From NCBI GenBank assembly GCA_003519645.1, contig DOWI01000412.1:22852-28853 (forward strand): DNA of 6,002 nucleotides, written 5' to 3'. Source of the stretch: Oscillospiraceae bacterium. Lineage in GTDB: Bacteria > Bacillota_A > Clostridia > Oscillospirales > Acutalibacteraceae. Under the pieces are notes generated by a model. The model was not told the DNA's origin, did not search any database, and saw nothing but the letters and a program-made list of their open reading frames with translations. How positions within the stretch are numbered: position 1 is the stretch's first letter; each line of letters opens with the position of its first letter. This document shows positions 1 through 6,002 of this stretch, in pieces. The position numbers were made by a program, and so were the translations under genes.

Positions 1-342
1 TTTATCGATATCTGGATTATTACCCTTTATTCGCTGCAGCCGTATATTTACTGCGGTTTTCTACGGGTATTGGTCAGCAACTTCATTATCAAGGAGGAGG
101 CCGCCTATTTACAGTTCATCATGATTGTCGGCATACTCTGGAGTCTGACAATGCTGTTGTCGGGCATAATGATTTTCCACGAATACGAGTTAGGCAAAAC
201 CATTCTTTCGCTGATAATTACCTTGATTGGAATGCTGCTTATTATATTCTTGGTCTTTTTGCTCTACAGCCTGTTTCAGCAACTTACGTCCACAATCATG
301 ACGCTGATGAATGAAATTTCCTTCAGGGTACGAATGGGTTGA
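1..342 (+). CDS. YIP1-family integral membrane protein, C-terminal part (5'-truncated)
   Basis: The frame is open from base 1 and ends at the TGA at 340-342, giving 113 residues of a protein whose start lies outside the window. The fragment is very hydrophobic, with likely membrane segments at about fragment residues 4-25, 37-59 and 67-92. They are separated by short polar turns (KEEAAY, then HEYELGK), and the fragment ends in a basic tail (SFRVRM). The pattern IDIW...Y.L.P followed by EEAA, W...L, H-Y-LGK and Y.L.QQ...F matches what I recall of YIP1-domain proteins encoded beside DUF5696 genes and sugar ABC transporters in Bacillota. YIP1 proteins are multi-pass membrane proteins. Their role in bacteria is unknown; a scaffold or assembly role for the neighbouring transporter is only inference. 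The next gene begins 38 bp downstream, so co-transcription is likely. A TTG at 70 could be misread as a start, but the family similarity continues upstream of it. Confidence 0.82.
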   Translation, partial: FIDIWIITLYSLQPYIYCGFLRVLVSNFIIKEEAAYLQFIMIVGILWSLTMLLSGIMIFHEYELGKTILSLIITLIGMLLIIFLVFLLYSLFQQLTSTIMTLMNEISFRVRMG

Positions 343-365
343 TATTCACGTTAAATAACTTACAA

Positions 366-374
366 AAAGAGGTG
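366..374 (+). promoter_or_regulatory. Ribosome binding site deciding the TTG start at 381
   Basis: AAGAGGTGA lies six bases before the TTG at 381 and is a good match to the anti-Shine-Dalgarno sequence. It decides between this TTG and an in-frame TTG at 339, which overlaps the upstream stop codon and lacks a comparable site. Starting at 381 places a normal Lys-containing lipoprotein signal peptide directly at the N-terminus. Confidence 0.7.
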
Positions 375-380
375 ATACGG

Positions 381-2645
381 TTGAAACTGCAGTTAAGATT
401 GCTGTGTCTGCTGCTTTCAGGAATACTCTTGCTTTCGGGTTGCTCATCAACAGGCTTTCAAGCAAAATCGGCAAAAGTCTCCTTCCCGGAGGCATCTGCA
501 AACCAGGATTTGAACAATAAGACGGTTGATCACTTCATCCCTTGTGCTCAAAAGGGAGATCTGTCATTGTATGTCAAGCCTTCAAACGCAGAGTTTTATG
601 TCGAAACTGCTGATGGCATGCGCTGGTACAGCAATCCCCCGGAACGTGGGGAGGATACGGTTGCCTCCGGTACCTACCGCTCGGAACTGTCATCTCAGCT
701 TGTGATTCGATATTTCAATCCGGTCACCGGCGAAAACAGTAGCCTATCCACCATGTCGGATAGTGTGTATGATCAACTTTTTGAGATATTAGCCGTTCCG
801 GACGGTTTTTGCACCAAATACAGTTTTCGGTTCTTCAAAACCGAGGAAGGTGCAGATGAACCCTCGGTTTATGAAATCACCATACCGCTGTATGTTTATA
901 TCAGTGACGGCAGGCTTAAAGCCGAGGTTGGTGTTTCCCAGATTGAAAACGGGCATCCGGACATGTTTCTTTACAACATCAGTCTACTGCCGTTTTTTGG
1001 CGCGGGCGGTTCGCAGGATGAAGGATACCTTATGGTGCCGGATGGCTCAGGTGCCCTAATTGAATTTAACCAAGGGCGGGATTTCGCCTCCGGCTTTTCA
1101 CGCCCGGTATATGGTGCGGAGCCTACGATTTTGCGCAACGGATACGATCTGACGGTTGAGCAACAGGATATTCGTCTTCCTGTGTTCGGCGTAAAAGTAA
1201 ACGGCGCTGCATACCTTGCCGTGATTGAAGAAGGCTGCCAAGAATCCACAGTCAATGCATGGGGAAATATGCAGGTCACTTCCTATTCCAACGTCTATGC
1301 AGATTTTGCAATCCGTGAAAAAATGGATTATTCAATCGGAAACGTCAACACATCGATTCTTGAAAAAGGCTCGCCCCGAATTCCAAAAATCGGCGTTAGC
1401 TATGAATTTTTATCAGGGTCTGATGCAGGTTACGGTGGCATGGCGCGGGCGTATCGCGAACACCTAATTGAAAAGTATACATTAATGGAAAAAGCAGAAC
1501 CGGCAGCGCTGTTTGTAGAGCTGTATGCCGGTGTCAGAAAGCAGGTATCTAACCTCGGCGTCCAAAGCGACACGGTTATTCCACTTACGGATACGGGACG
1601 GGTTGAAACGATTGCGAATGCTCTGTCAGAGCGCGGTGTCGATAATGTGGTATTCAGCTACCGTAGCTGGAGCAAGCATGAGCTGTCTGGAAAGCCCCAG
1701 ACCTCTGCCGCGATGCAACCCACGCTGCAATCAGGTGATATAGATGTGCGGAGACTGACGCAGTCGCAAGACTTTCTGTTTTATCCACTATTTTCTGATG
1801 TGCTGAGCTTCTCGAATATTGGGTTTATAGGCAGAAACGTCGATACTGTCTGCAATTTATCCGGCGTGACAGTCCGTCCGCGTCGCTATCTGCCCGGGCT
1901 GGGTTCCGCCGAAGGAGAGGTATACTATTTTCTAACCGTGGGCAAAATCGGAGATCATATCAGAAGGCTGAAATCCAGTATTTCAAATGCAGATTTTAAA
2001 ACCGCTGCATTTTCAGACATCGGCCAGCTCCTTTACAACGATTATCGTGGTGACGGAGCAAAGAGAGGACACACACAAACCGAGATCACAGCAGCAATGA
2101 AGACTGTCAGCGGTGACCTTCGTACCATGCTGTATTACCCCAACGAGTATGCCCTGCAGTTTGCTTCCGACATATTCGGTCTGCCGTCAAAGACCAGCGA
2201 TCATGACATTATCGATCGAAGCGTGCCGTTTTATCAGATAGCAATCAGCGGGTTGATTCGCTATTCCGGACAGCCGCTTAACAACAGCAACGCAGGAAGC
2301 GACGCCTTGCTGAAAACCATTGAAGCCGGTGGATGCCCTGCATACACCTGGATATATGAGCCTGCCGAAGCACTGCGCGACACCGGTCTCAGCGGACTTT
2401 CGGGTTGCCATTACACACTGACACTCGATCAAGCGACAGAGGAATACAAGGCGGCGGCTCAGATTGAAAGGGCAACAGGCGGCTCACGTCTTTATGACCA
2501 CCAACAGGTAACTTCAGGAGTATTTGTGAGTATCTATGAAAATGGAGCAAGGGTTTATGTAAACTACACCTACGACAGCTATCAGGCGGCTGACGGCACG
2601 GTTGTTGACGCGAAGTCCTATGCGGTGAAAGGAGGAGCGTCATGA
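381..2645 (+). CDS. DUF5696 domain-containing lipoprotein
   Basis: From TTG 381 the product is 754 residues. A lipoprotein signal peptide spans residues 1-20, with lipobox LSG|C at Cys21, so the protein should be lipid-anchored on the outer face of the membrane. Residues 203-227 carry a hallmark segment (LPFFGAGG, then GYLMVPDGSGALI) that I recognise from DUF5696 proteins. The C-terminal half, roughly residues 375-690, looks like a TIM-barrel fold related to glycoside hydrolases: GVDNVVFSYRSW ending at Trp430, DIGQLLYNDY at 546-555, NEYAL at 588-592 and VPFYQIAISG from 615. A beta-rich tail ending in IYENGARVYVNY follows. Asp546 and Asp554 are candidate functional acids, but I cannot show that the protein is an enzyme. 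It lies downstream of a YIP1 gene and overlaps the first permease gene by four bases (ATGA), implying translational coupling. A role in binding or processing the transported glycan is inference. Confidence 0.85.
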   Translation: MKLQLRLLCLLLSGILLLSGCSSTGFQAKSAKVSFPEASANQDLNNKTVDHFIPCAQKGDLSLYVKPSNAEFYVETADGMRWYSNPPERGEDTVASGTYRSELSSQLVIRYFNPVTGENSSLSTMSDSVYDQLFEILAVPDGFCTKYSFRFFKTEEGADEPSVYEITIPLYVYISDGRLKAEVGVSQIENGHPDMFLYNISLLPFFGAGGSQDEGYLMVPDGSGALIEFNQGRDFASGFSRPVYGAEPTILRNGYDLTVEQQDIRLPVFGVKVNGAAYLAVIEEGCQESTVNAWGNMQVTSYSNVYADFAIREKMDYSIGNVNTSILEKGSPRIPKIGVSYEFLSGSDAGYGGMARAYREHLIEKYTLMEKAEPAALFVELYAGVRKQVSNLGVQSDTVIPLTDTGRVETIANALSERGVDNVVFSYRSWSKHELSGKPQTSAAMQPTLQSGDIDVRRLTQSQDFLFYPLFSDVLSFSNIGFIGRNVDTVCNLSGVTVRPRRYLPGLGSAEGEVYYFLTVGKIGDHIRRLKSSISNADFKTAAFSDIGQLLYNDYRGDGAKRGHTQTEITAAMKTVSGDLRTMLYYPNEYALQFASDIFGLPSKTSDHDIIDRSVPFYQIAISGLIRYSGQPLNNSNAGSDALLKTIEAGGCPAYTWIYEPAEALRDTGLSGLSGCHYTLTLDQATEEYKAAAQIERATGGSRLYDHQQVTSGVFVSIYENGARVYVNYTYDSYQAADGTVVDAKSYAVKGGAS
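2628..2635 (+). promoter_or_regulatory. Strong ribosome binding site for the first permease gene
   Basis: AAAGGAGG sits inside the last codons of the DUF5696 gene, six bases before the ATG at 2642. Together with the ATGA stop/start overlap it supports coupled translation of lipoprotein and permease. Confidence 0.75.
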
Positions 2646-3535
2646 AAAAAGGTAAGCTTCGTTCCTATGAGCGGTCACGCGGAATTTACGGTTACGTATT
2701 CATTTCTCTTTGGCTTATCGGGATTGTGTTTTTCTTCGCCGTTCCGTTTGTTCGTACCATTTGGTTTAGCTTTAATTCATTAGCGGATATGGAACCCGGT
2801 AACCTCAACGAAAAATGGGTGGGCCTTGAGAACTATCGTCGTCTGTTTTTGGGAGATGCACAGTTTCTGCCGGCATTTACCGAGACGGTCCGCTCCACCA
2901 TCGTTGAGACGCCTCTCATCTGCATATTTTCCCTTTTTCTTGCGATTCTGTTAAATCAAAGATTCAGGGGACGAACGGCGGCGCGTGCAATCTTCTTTTT
3001 ACCGGTAATCATTGCGTCCGGTGTGGTAATGGATATTGTAAACGGCGACCAGTTTTTAAATATGATAATGAGTGGTCAGCGAGCAGGTATGATGTTTGAG
3101 GTGACATCCACCCAGGATTTATTATACCAGGCGGGAGTGAATCCCGTATTTGTTGATTATATAATCGATACCGTCAACCGGCTGTTTTACTTGGTTTGGC
3201 ATTCCGGCATCCAAATTTTGATTTTCTTGGCGGGACTTCAGTCGATATCGGCTTCTCTTTATGAGGTGGCGAAAGTGGAAGGAGCCAATGCATGGGTTGC
3301 ATTCTGGAAGATAACACTTCCCATGCTGTCTCCCATGCTGCTGGTAAATCTGATTTATACTGTGATTGACAGTTATATCAATTCCTCAAACCCGCTTTTC
3401 AAGCTAATCGACAGCGTTTCTCTCGAATTTGACTATGTCGCTGCCATGTCGGTGTTCAGCTTCGCTGCGATATTTCTGATTATCGGGATTGTGTATTTTA
3501 TTTTGAACCGCTGGGTCTATTACGCGGTAGATTAA
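2642..3535 (+). CDS. Carbohydrate ABC transporter permease, LplB/UgpA-like (CUT1)
   Basis: A 297-residue inner-membrane permease of the binding-protein-dependent transport family. A short basic N-terminus precedes the first membrane segment at about residues 16-37. The typical VGLENYRRLF motif lies at 60-69, and further segments lie near 87-104, 115-130, 181-200, 228-245 and 268-290. The EAA loop that docks the ATPase is at 208-227 (EVAKVEGANAW...ITLP), with the conserved Gly at 214. An extended, partly polar stretch at about 134-180 (including GDQFLNMIMSGQRAG) lies between the third and fourth membrane segments and probably faces outward. This type forms a heterodimer with a MalG-like partner, here the next gene 16 bp downstream. 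The exact sugar cannot be read from the permease; LplB-like members often serve oligosaccharides or complex glycans. Confidence 0.93.
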   Translation: MKKGKLRSYERSRGIYGYVFISLWLIGIVFFFAVPFVRTIWFSFNSLADMEPGNLNEKWVGLENYRRLFLGDAQFLPAFTETVRSTIVETPLICIFSLFLAILLNQRFRGRTAARAIFFLPVIIASGVVMDIVNGDQFLNMIMSGQRAGMMFEVTSTQDLLYQAGVNPVFVDYIIDTVNRLFYLVWHSGIQILIFLAGLQSISASLYEVAKVEGANAWVAFWKITLPMLSPMLLVNLIYTVIDSYINSSNPLFKLIDSVSLEFDYVAAMSVFSFAAIFLIIGIVYFILNRWVYYAVD

Positions 3536-3536
3536 G

Positions 3537-3544
3537 AAAGGAGG
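3537..3544 (+). promoter_or_regulatory. Ribosome binding site for the second permease gene
   Basis: AAAGGAGG begins two bases after the TAA of the upstream permease and ends seven bases before the ATG at 3552. It fixes this start and indicates that the two permeases are translated from one message. Confidence 0.75.
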
Positions 3545-3551
3545 GAAAGGA

Positions 3552-4583
3552 ATGGATTTACGGGGAATCCTTCATGCAGCAGCCCATATTAATCGCGATC
3601 AGATTGCTGCGGGACCCAAGGTCCGCCAGGCTGCTTCGCGTACGGCAAACTTTTTCATTGCGGCGGTACGGACTTTCCTGCTTGTAGGACTGTCATTTGT
3701 CATCCTTTACCCCATCCTTTATATGCTAAGCGTAAGCTTTCGTGAGCCAGCCGAGCTTTACGACCTCACTGTTGTATGGATACCGCGGACCCTGACGCTG
3801 AAAAACTTTCATTATGTATTTTTTGAGTCCGGCATTGCTTTTTTGCCCAAAATTCTAGGTGGTTTTGAGGCGGGTGCACTGCTACGTTCGTTTATGCTTT
3901 CACTTATCTGCACCGTGTTGCAGGTGTTTACCTGCTCTCTGGCGGGATATGGCTTTGCACGCTTCCGATTCGTCGGACGCGGTGCATTATTTGCAGTTGC
4001 ACTGTTTACTCTGATTGTGCCCCCCCAAAGCATCAACATGCCGCTATATGTGAACTATGTCGGGTTTACCAAATTTACGTCGGAGATTTTGGGTGGAGAG
4101 GGAATCCAGATTATTAACACATTAACCCCTATGGCATTGCCCGCTCTGCTAGGCACCGGAATCCGCGCCGGATTGTTTGTCTATCTTTTCCGCCAGTTTT
4201 ACAGAAATATGCCTTCGGAGCTTGAGGAGGCAGCATATCTCGACGGATGCGGGCCTATCAGTGCGTATTTCCGAATCATGCTTGTGAATGCGGGACCAAT
4301 TCTGCTTATTTCATTTTTATTTAGCTTTGTGTGGTATTGGAATGATTATCTCAATGTTTCGCTGTTTTTCAATAAATCACGCCCCATGTCAATCGAATTA
4401 TCTAATTTTTGGAACTACTTAAACCATCAAAAATTGCCGGATGGCTCGGCAATATCCCGCTCGTTGATGGGGGTATACGTACAGGTGGCGGCACTGCTTT
4501 TCATTGCGCCGGTTTTGTTGCTGTACATCGCTTTGCAACGGTTTTTCATAAGAAGCATTGTTACTGCCGGCATTGTAGGATAA
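3552..4583 (+). CDS. Carbohydrate ABC transporter permease, LplC/MalG-like (CUT1)
   Basis: A 343-residue second permease subunit. A somewhat long N-terminal tail (about 33 residues, mostly polar) precedes the first membrane segment at about 34-59. Family landmarks follow: SFREPAEL at 62-69, the AGYGFARFRFVGR block at 131-143, LIVPPQ at 154-159, and the ATPase-docking EAA loop from 226 (EAAYLDG, Gly232). The sequence then runs into WYWNDY, and the protein ends in a final membrane helix plus QRFF.RSIV...G, the usual C-terminus of MalG/AraQ-like proteins. Length is slightly above the common 270-300 residues because of the N-terminal tail and an insertion around 92-106. It should pair with the permease encoded 16 bp upstream. 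A run of seven C at 4020-4026 does not disturb the frame. The stop TAA at 4581 is followed by a 153-bp gap without an obvious strong terminator. Confidence 0.93.
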   Translation: MDLRGILHAAAHINRDQIAAGPKVRQAASRTANFFIAAVRTFLLVGLSFVILYPILYMLSVSFREPAELYDLTVVWIPRTLTLKNFHYVFFESGIAFLPKILGGFEAGALLRSFMLSLICTVLQVFTCSLAGYGFARFRFVGRGALFAVALFTLIVPPQSINMPLYVNYVGFTKFTSEILGGEGIQIINTLTPMALPALLGTGIRAGLFVYLFRQFYRNMPSELEEAAYLDGCGPISAYFRIMLVNAGPILLISFLFSFVWYWNDYLNVSLFFNKSRPMSIELSNFWNYLNHQKLPDGSAISRSLMGVYVQVAALLFIAPVLLLYIALQRFFIRSIVTAGIVG

Positions 4584-4661
4584 ATTAAGACATATATGTT
4601 TTGGCTTTACAGGCTAAACTTTTTGAAAGAAAGTTATATAGAATTATTTCAGCAAGCTGTT

Positions 4662-4667
4662 TATAAT
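4662..4667 (+). promoter_or_regulatory. Possible -10 element (TATAAT) for the solute-binding protein gene
   Basis: A consensus TATAAT lies 69 bases before the ATG at 4737. No good -35 hexamer lies 16-18 bases upstream. A TG two bases before the hexamer is one base off the extended -10 spacing. In AT-rich DNA such a hexamer can occur by chance, so support is weak. Confidence 0.25.
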
Positions 4668-4720
4668 TAAATTGGACAATAATCATTTGAGTTTATCACA
4701 TATTTTTGTAAAGATTATAG

Positions 4721-4727
4721 AAAGGGG
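4721..4727 (+). promoter_or_regulatory. Ribosome binding site for the solute-binding protein
   Basis: AAAGGGG ends nine bases before the ATG at 4737. It is a reasonable site that fixes the start, and the product then begins with a textbook lipoprotein signal peptide. Confidence 0.65.
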
Positions 4728-4736
4728 ACAAATACT

Positions 4737-5996
4737 ATGAAAAAGCAATCCGTATGGAGCCGTTTGCTCGCCCTGACTACCAGCTTGTTGCTGGCGGTGG
4801 CGCTCATGTCCGGCTGCGGCAAAGATCCGGAGGAATCCACGCAATCAACTTACGAATCTACGGTTATCACCACTACCGATGAAACAGGGGCATCCGAAAC
4901 CAGCGAAACGGAGGCAAGCGGCAGCCAGACAAATGATGAATCAACCAATTCAAAGGCGACAAGCACCAAGAAACCGGCTTCCAATACCACCAAGCCCACA
5001 TCCGGTGCAAAACTGGATATTACTACAGCCGCCATGCCCACGCGAAATCTAAAAAATAAAACGGTTACAATGTTTAGCTGGGAACCGCTAAGCGCCAAAT
5101 ACAGCAAGCCCAAATCCATGCCAAACATGTATAAAAAAGAATTTAAAGTAACCATTAAGGAAGAAGTAGTGGATCACAACAACTACTGGAACGAGCTGAA
5201 AACACGCAAGGCAGCCGGAAACATGCCTGATCTTGTGAAAATGCCCAACTGGAAATACTATCCCCAACCCATTGTGGATGGGCTTGTTCAGCCCCTTGAC
5301 TCCTTCATTGATTTTGGCAATCCGATTTGGAACGACAGCAGCAAGTCGGTGCGTGAGCAATACATCTGGAAGGGAAAAACCTACATACCAGTCAACAGTG
5401 TAAATCTTGACGCATGGGTCTTTTTCAACAAGAAAATGATGCGTGATGCCGGTGTTTCAAAAAATCCCGAACAGCTTTATAAAGATGGCAACTGGACATA
5501 TGCCACGTTTGCGGATATTGCAAAAAAGACAACCATTAAGGACAGAGCTACCGGAAAGGTGACACAGGCAGGGCTTGTTTTGCAGACCGGGGATCTAATC
5601 GCTTCTACCGGGCTGGAGCTTATTGCAGGTGACGGCAAGGGCGGCGCAGTCAATAATCTCGGACATACCAATGTGACAAAGTTTATGAATCTGATGTATG
5701 ACCTGCGCGATACACTCTATGTTGGCGACCAGCGCACTGGCTTTGCAAGCAGCAAGGTGGCTATGATTGTTACCCAGAGTTATTCCGCCACGGTCGAATT
5801 CAATGATCTAAGGCTGGCGGGAAATCTAGGATGGGTTCCCATGCCAAAGCAGGACAAGAAATCTAAAAACTACCTGCAAACAGCAATCTCTCCCGGCTAT
5901 GGCATAGCGCAGGGCTCAAAAAACCCGGAGGCGGCTGCACTGTATATCGAATATGAAAAGTGGTTTTCACTCGGCAGCCCTGTATATCGAATATGA
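4737..5996 (+). CDS. Extracellular solute-binding lipoprotein of the sugar ABC transporter, 3' end disrupted
   Basis: The open frame gives 419 residues. Residues 1-26 are a lipoprotein signal peptide (MKK...LMSG|C, Cys27). Residues 28-92 form a low-complexity linker with 28 Ser or Thr by my count, acidic up to about residue 68 and Lys-containing after it. The sugar-binding fold (SBP_bac_1/SBP_bac_8 type) starts near residue 105 with KNKTVTMFSW. Typical landmarks follow: RKAAGNMPDLV with Asp165, GLVQPLDSFIDF, WKGKTYIPVN, FFNKKMMRDAGV, NWTYATFADIAKK, FASSKVAMIV and GYGIAQGSKNPEAAALYIEYEKW. The last block normally precedes a further C-terminal stretch, which is missing here. The frame instead runs into an imperfect 40-bp-offset repeat and stops at 5994-5996 after FSLGSPVYRI. 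Reliable homologous coding probably ends near 5962. The protein should capture the sugar substrate for the two permeases upstream; the substrate is unknown. Confidence 0.88.
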   Translation: MKKQSVWSRLLALTTSLLLAVALMSGCGKDPEESTQSTYESTVITTTDETGASETSETEASGSQTNDESTNSKATSTKKPASNTTKPTSGAKLDITTAAMPTRNLKNKTVTMFSWEPLSAKYSKPKSMPNMYKKEFKVTIKEEVVDHNNYWNELKTRKAAGNMPDLVKMPNWKYYPQPIVDGLVQPLDSFIDFGNPIWNDSSKSVREQYIWKGKTYIPVNSVNLDAWVFFNKKMMRDAGVSKNPEQLYKDGNWTYATFADIAKKTTIKDRATGKVTQAGLVLQTGDLIASTGLELIAGDGKGGAVNNLGHTNVTKFMNLMYDLRDTLYVGDQRTGFASSKVAMIVTQSYSATVEFNDLRLAGNLGWVPMPKQDKKSKNYLQTAISPGYGIAQGSKNPEAAALYIEYEKWFSLGSPVYRI

Positions 5997-6002
5997 AAAG
6001 TG
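5932..6002 (+). repeat. Imperfect 31-bp direct repeat, 40-bp offset, at the window end
   Basis: Bases 5932-5962 recur at 5972-6002 with 29 of 31 identities, including 23 identical bases in a row (5940-5962 and 5980-6002). The second copy runs to the last base of the window, so its true length is unknown. Read in its own matching frame, the second copy encodes the same AALYIEYEK as the first, and both mismatches (5936/5976 and 5939/5979) are silent changes in Ala codons. Because 40 is not a multiple of 3, the repeat frameshifts the gene and produces the stop at 5994. A small inverted repeat TGAAAA/TTTTCA with a 4-base loop lies at 5954-5969 between the copies. Confidence 0.9.

Larger units (their letters stand above)
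4584..4736 (+). promoter_or_regulatory. AT-rich intergenic region with possible promoter or operator elements
   Basis: This 153-bp gap is the only sizeable non-coding stretch and is clearly richer in A and T than the flanking genes. It holds a perfect 10-bp palindrome ACATATATGT at 4590-4599, a 6-bp inverted repeat AACTTT/AAAGTT with a 7-base loop at 4617-4635, and a perfect TATAAT at 4662-4667. There is no GC-rich hairpin followed by a T run, so no convincing intrinsic terminator. The gap suggests that the solute-binding protein gene can be transcribed from its own promoter or is expressed at a different level from the permeases. Confidence 0.45.

Noticed and set aside
971..1279. Antisense open frame of about 100 codons
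   Set aside because: It lies wholly within the DUF5696 gene, has no ribosome binding site that I can see and no recognisable protein pattern. It is a shadow frame.
4019..4027. Run of seven C, possible frameshift or slippage site
   Set aside because: The MalG-like reading frame and family motifs continue correctly on both sides (LIVPPQ then INMPLY), so there is no sign of a frameshift.
4600..4624. Possible intrinsic terminator after the second permease
   Set aside because: The two GGCT motifs are direct, not inverted, and no stable GC stem precedes the short T run.
4624..4637. Possible catabolite-control (cre) site, TGAAAGAAAGTTAT
   Set aside because: The start resembles the cre consensus, but the central CG and other key positions are missing. 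The similarity is no better than expected in AT-rich DNA.
4850..5155. Antisense open frame rich in Val and Ser
   Set aside because: It is the reverse reading of the Ser/Thr-rich linker and start of the binding domain. Its composition follows from the low-complexity codons on the sense strand.
1..6002. Circular contig with overlapping ends
   Set aside because: The first bases do not match the last bases. The terminal repeat is internal to the 3' end only.

Overview
The window reads entirely on the + strand and looks like part of a carbohydrate-uptake locus from a Gram-positive bacterium of the Bacillota, probably Clostridia. This is inferred from strong AAAGGAGG-type ribosome binding sites, a TTG start, two lipoproteins with Lys-rich signal peptides, and a gene set familiar from Paenibacillus and clostridial genomes. 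No rRNA, tRNA, mobile element or CRISPR array was seen. Both ends cut through genes, so it is probably a whole short contig or a fragment of a larger locus.

Layout: (1) positions 1-342, the C-terminal 113 residues of a YIP1-family membrane protein; (2) 381-2645, a large DUF5696-type lipoprotein of 754 residues; (3) 2642-3535, a CUT1-type sugar ABC permease (LplB/UgpA-like), overlapping the lipoprotein gene by ATGA; (4) 3552-4583, the second CUT1-type permease (LplC/MalG-like); (5) 4584-4736, a 153-bp AT-rich gap with possible promoter and operator elements; (6) from 4737, a lipid-anchored extracellular solute-binding protein with a long Ser/Thr-rich linker, whose reading frame ends prematurely at 5996 inside a short imperfect repeat at the window edge.

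How the parts fit: the solute-binding lipoprotein would capture an oligosaccharide or sugar derivative outside the membrane and hand it to a heterodimeric permease channel. No ATPase gene is present in the window, which is common for CUT1 systems of Bacillota that share an MsmX/MsmK-type ATPase. The YIP1 and DUF5696 proteins are recurrent neighbours of such transporters but have no established role. They are the least understood part of the window and the best candidate for undescribed biology, although the gene combination itself is a conserved one.

The most striking local anomaly is at the extreme 3' end. A 31-bp stretch (5932-5962) recurs 40 bp downstream (5972-6002) with only two differences, both silent third-position changes in Ala codons when read in the matching frame. 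This frameshifts and ends the solute-binding gene. It looks more like a join between two homologous or strain-variant sequences at a contig end than like a natural protein terminus.
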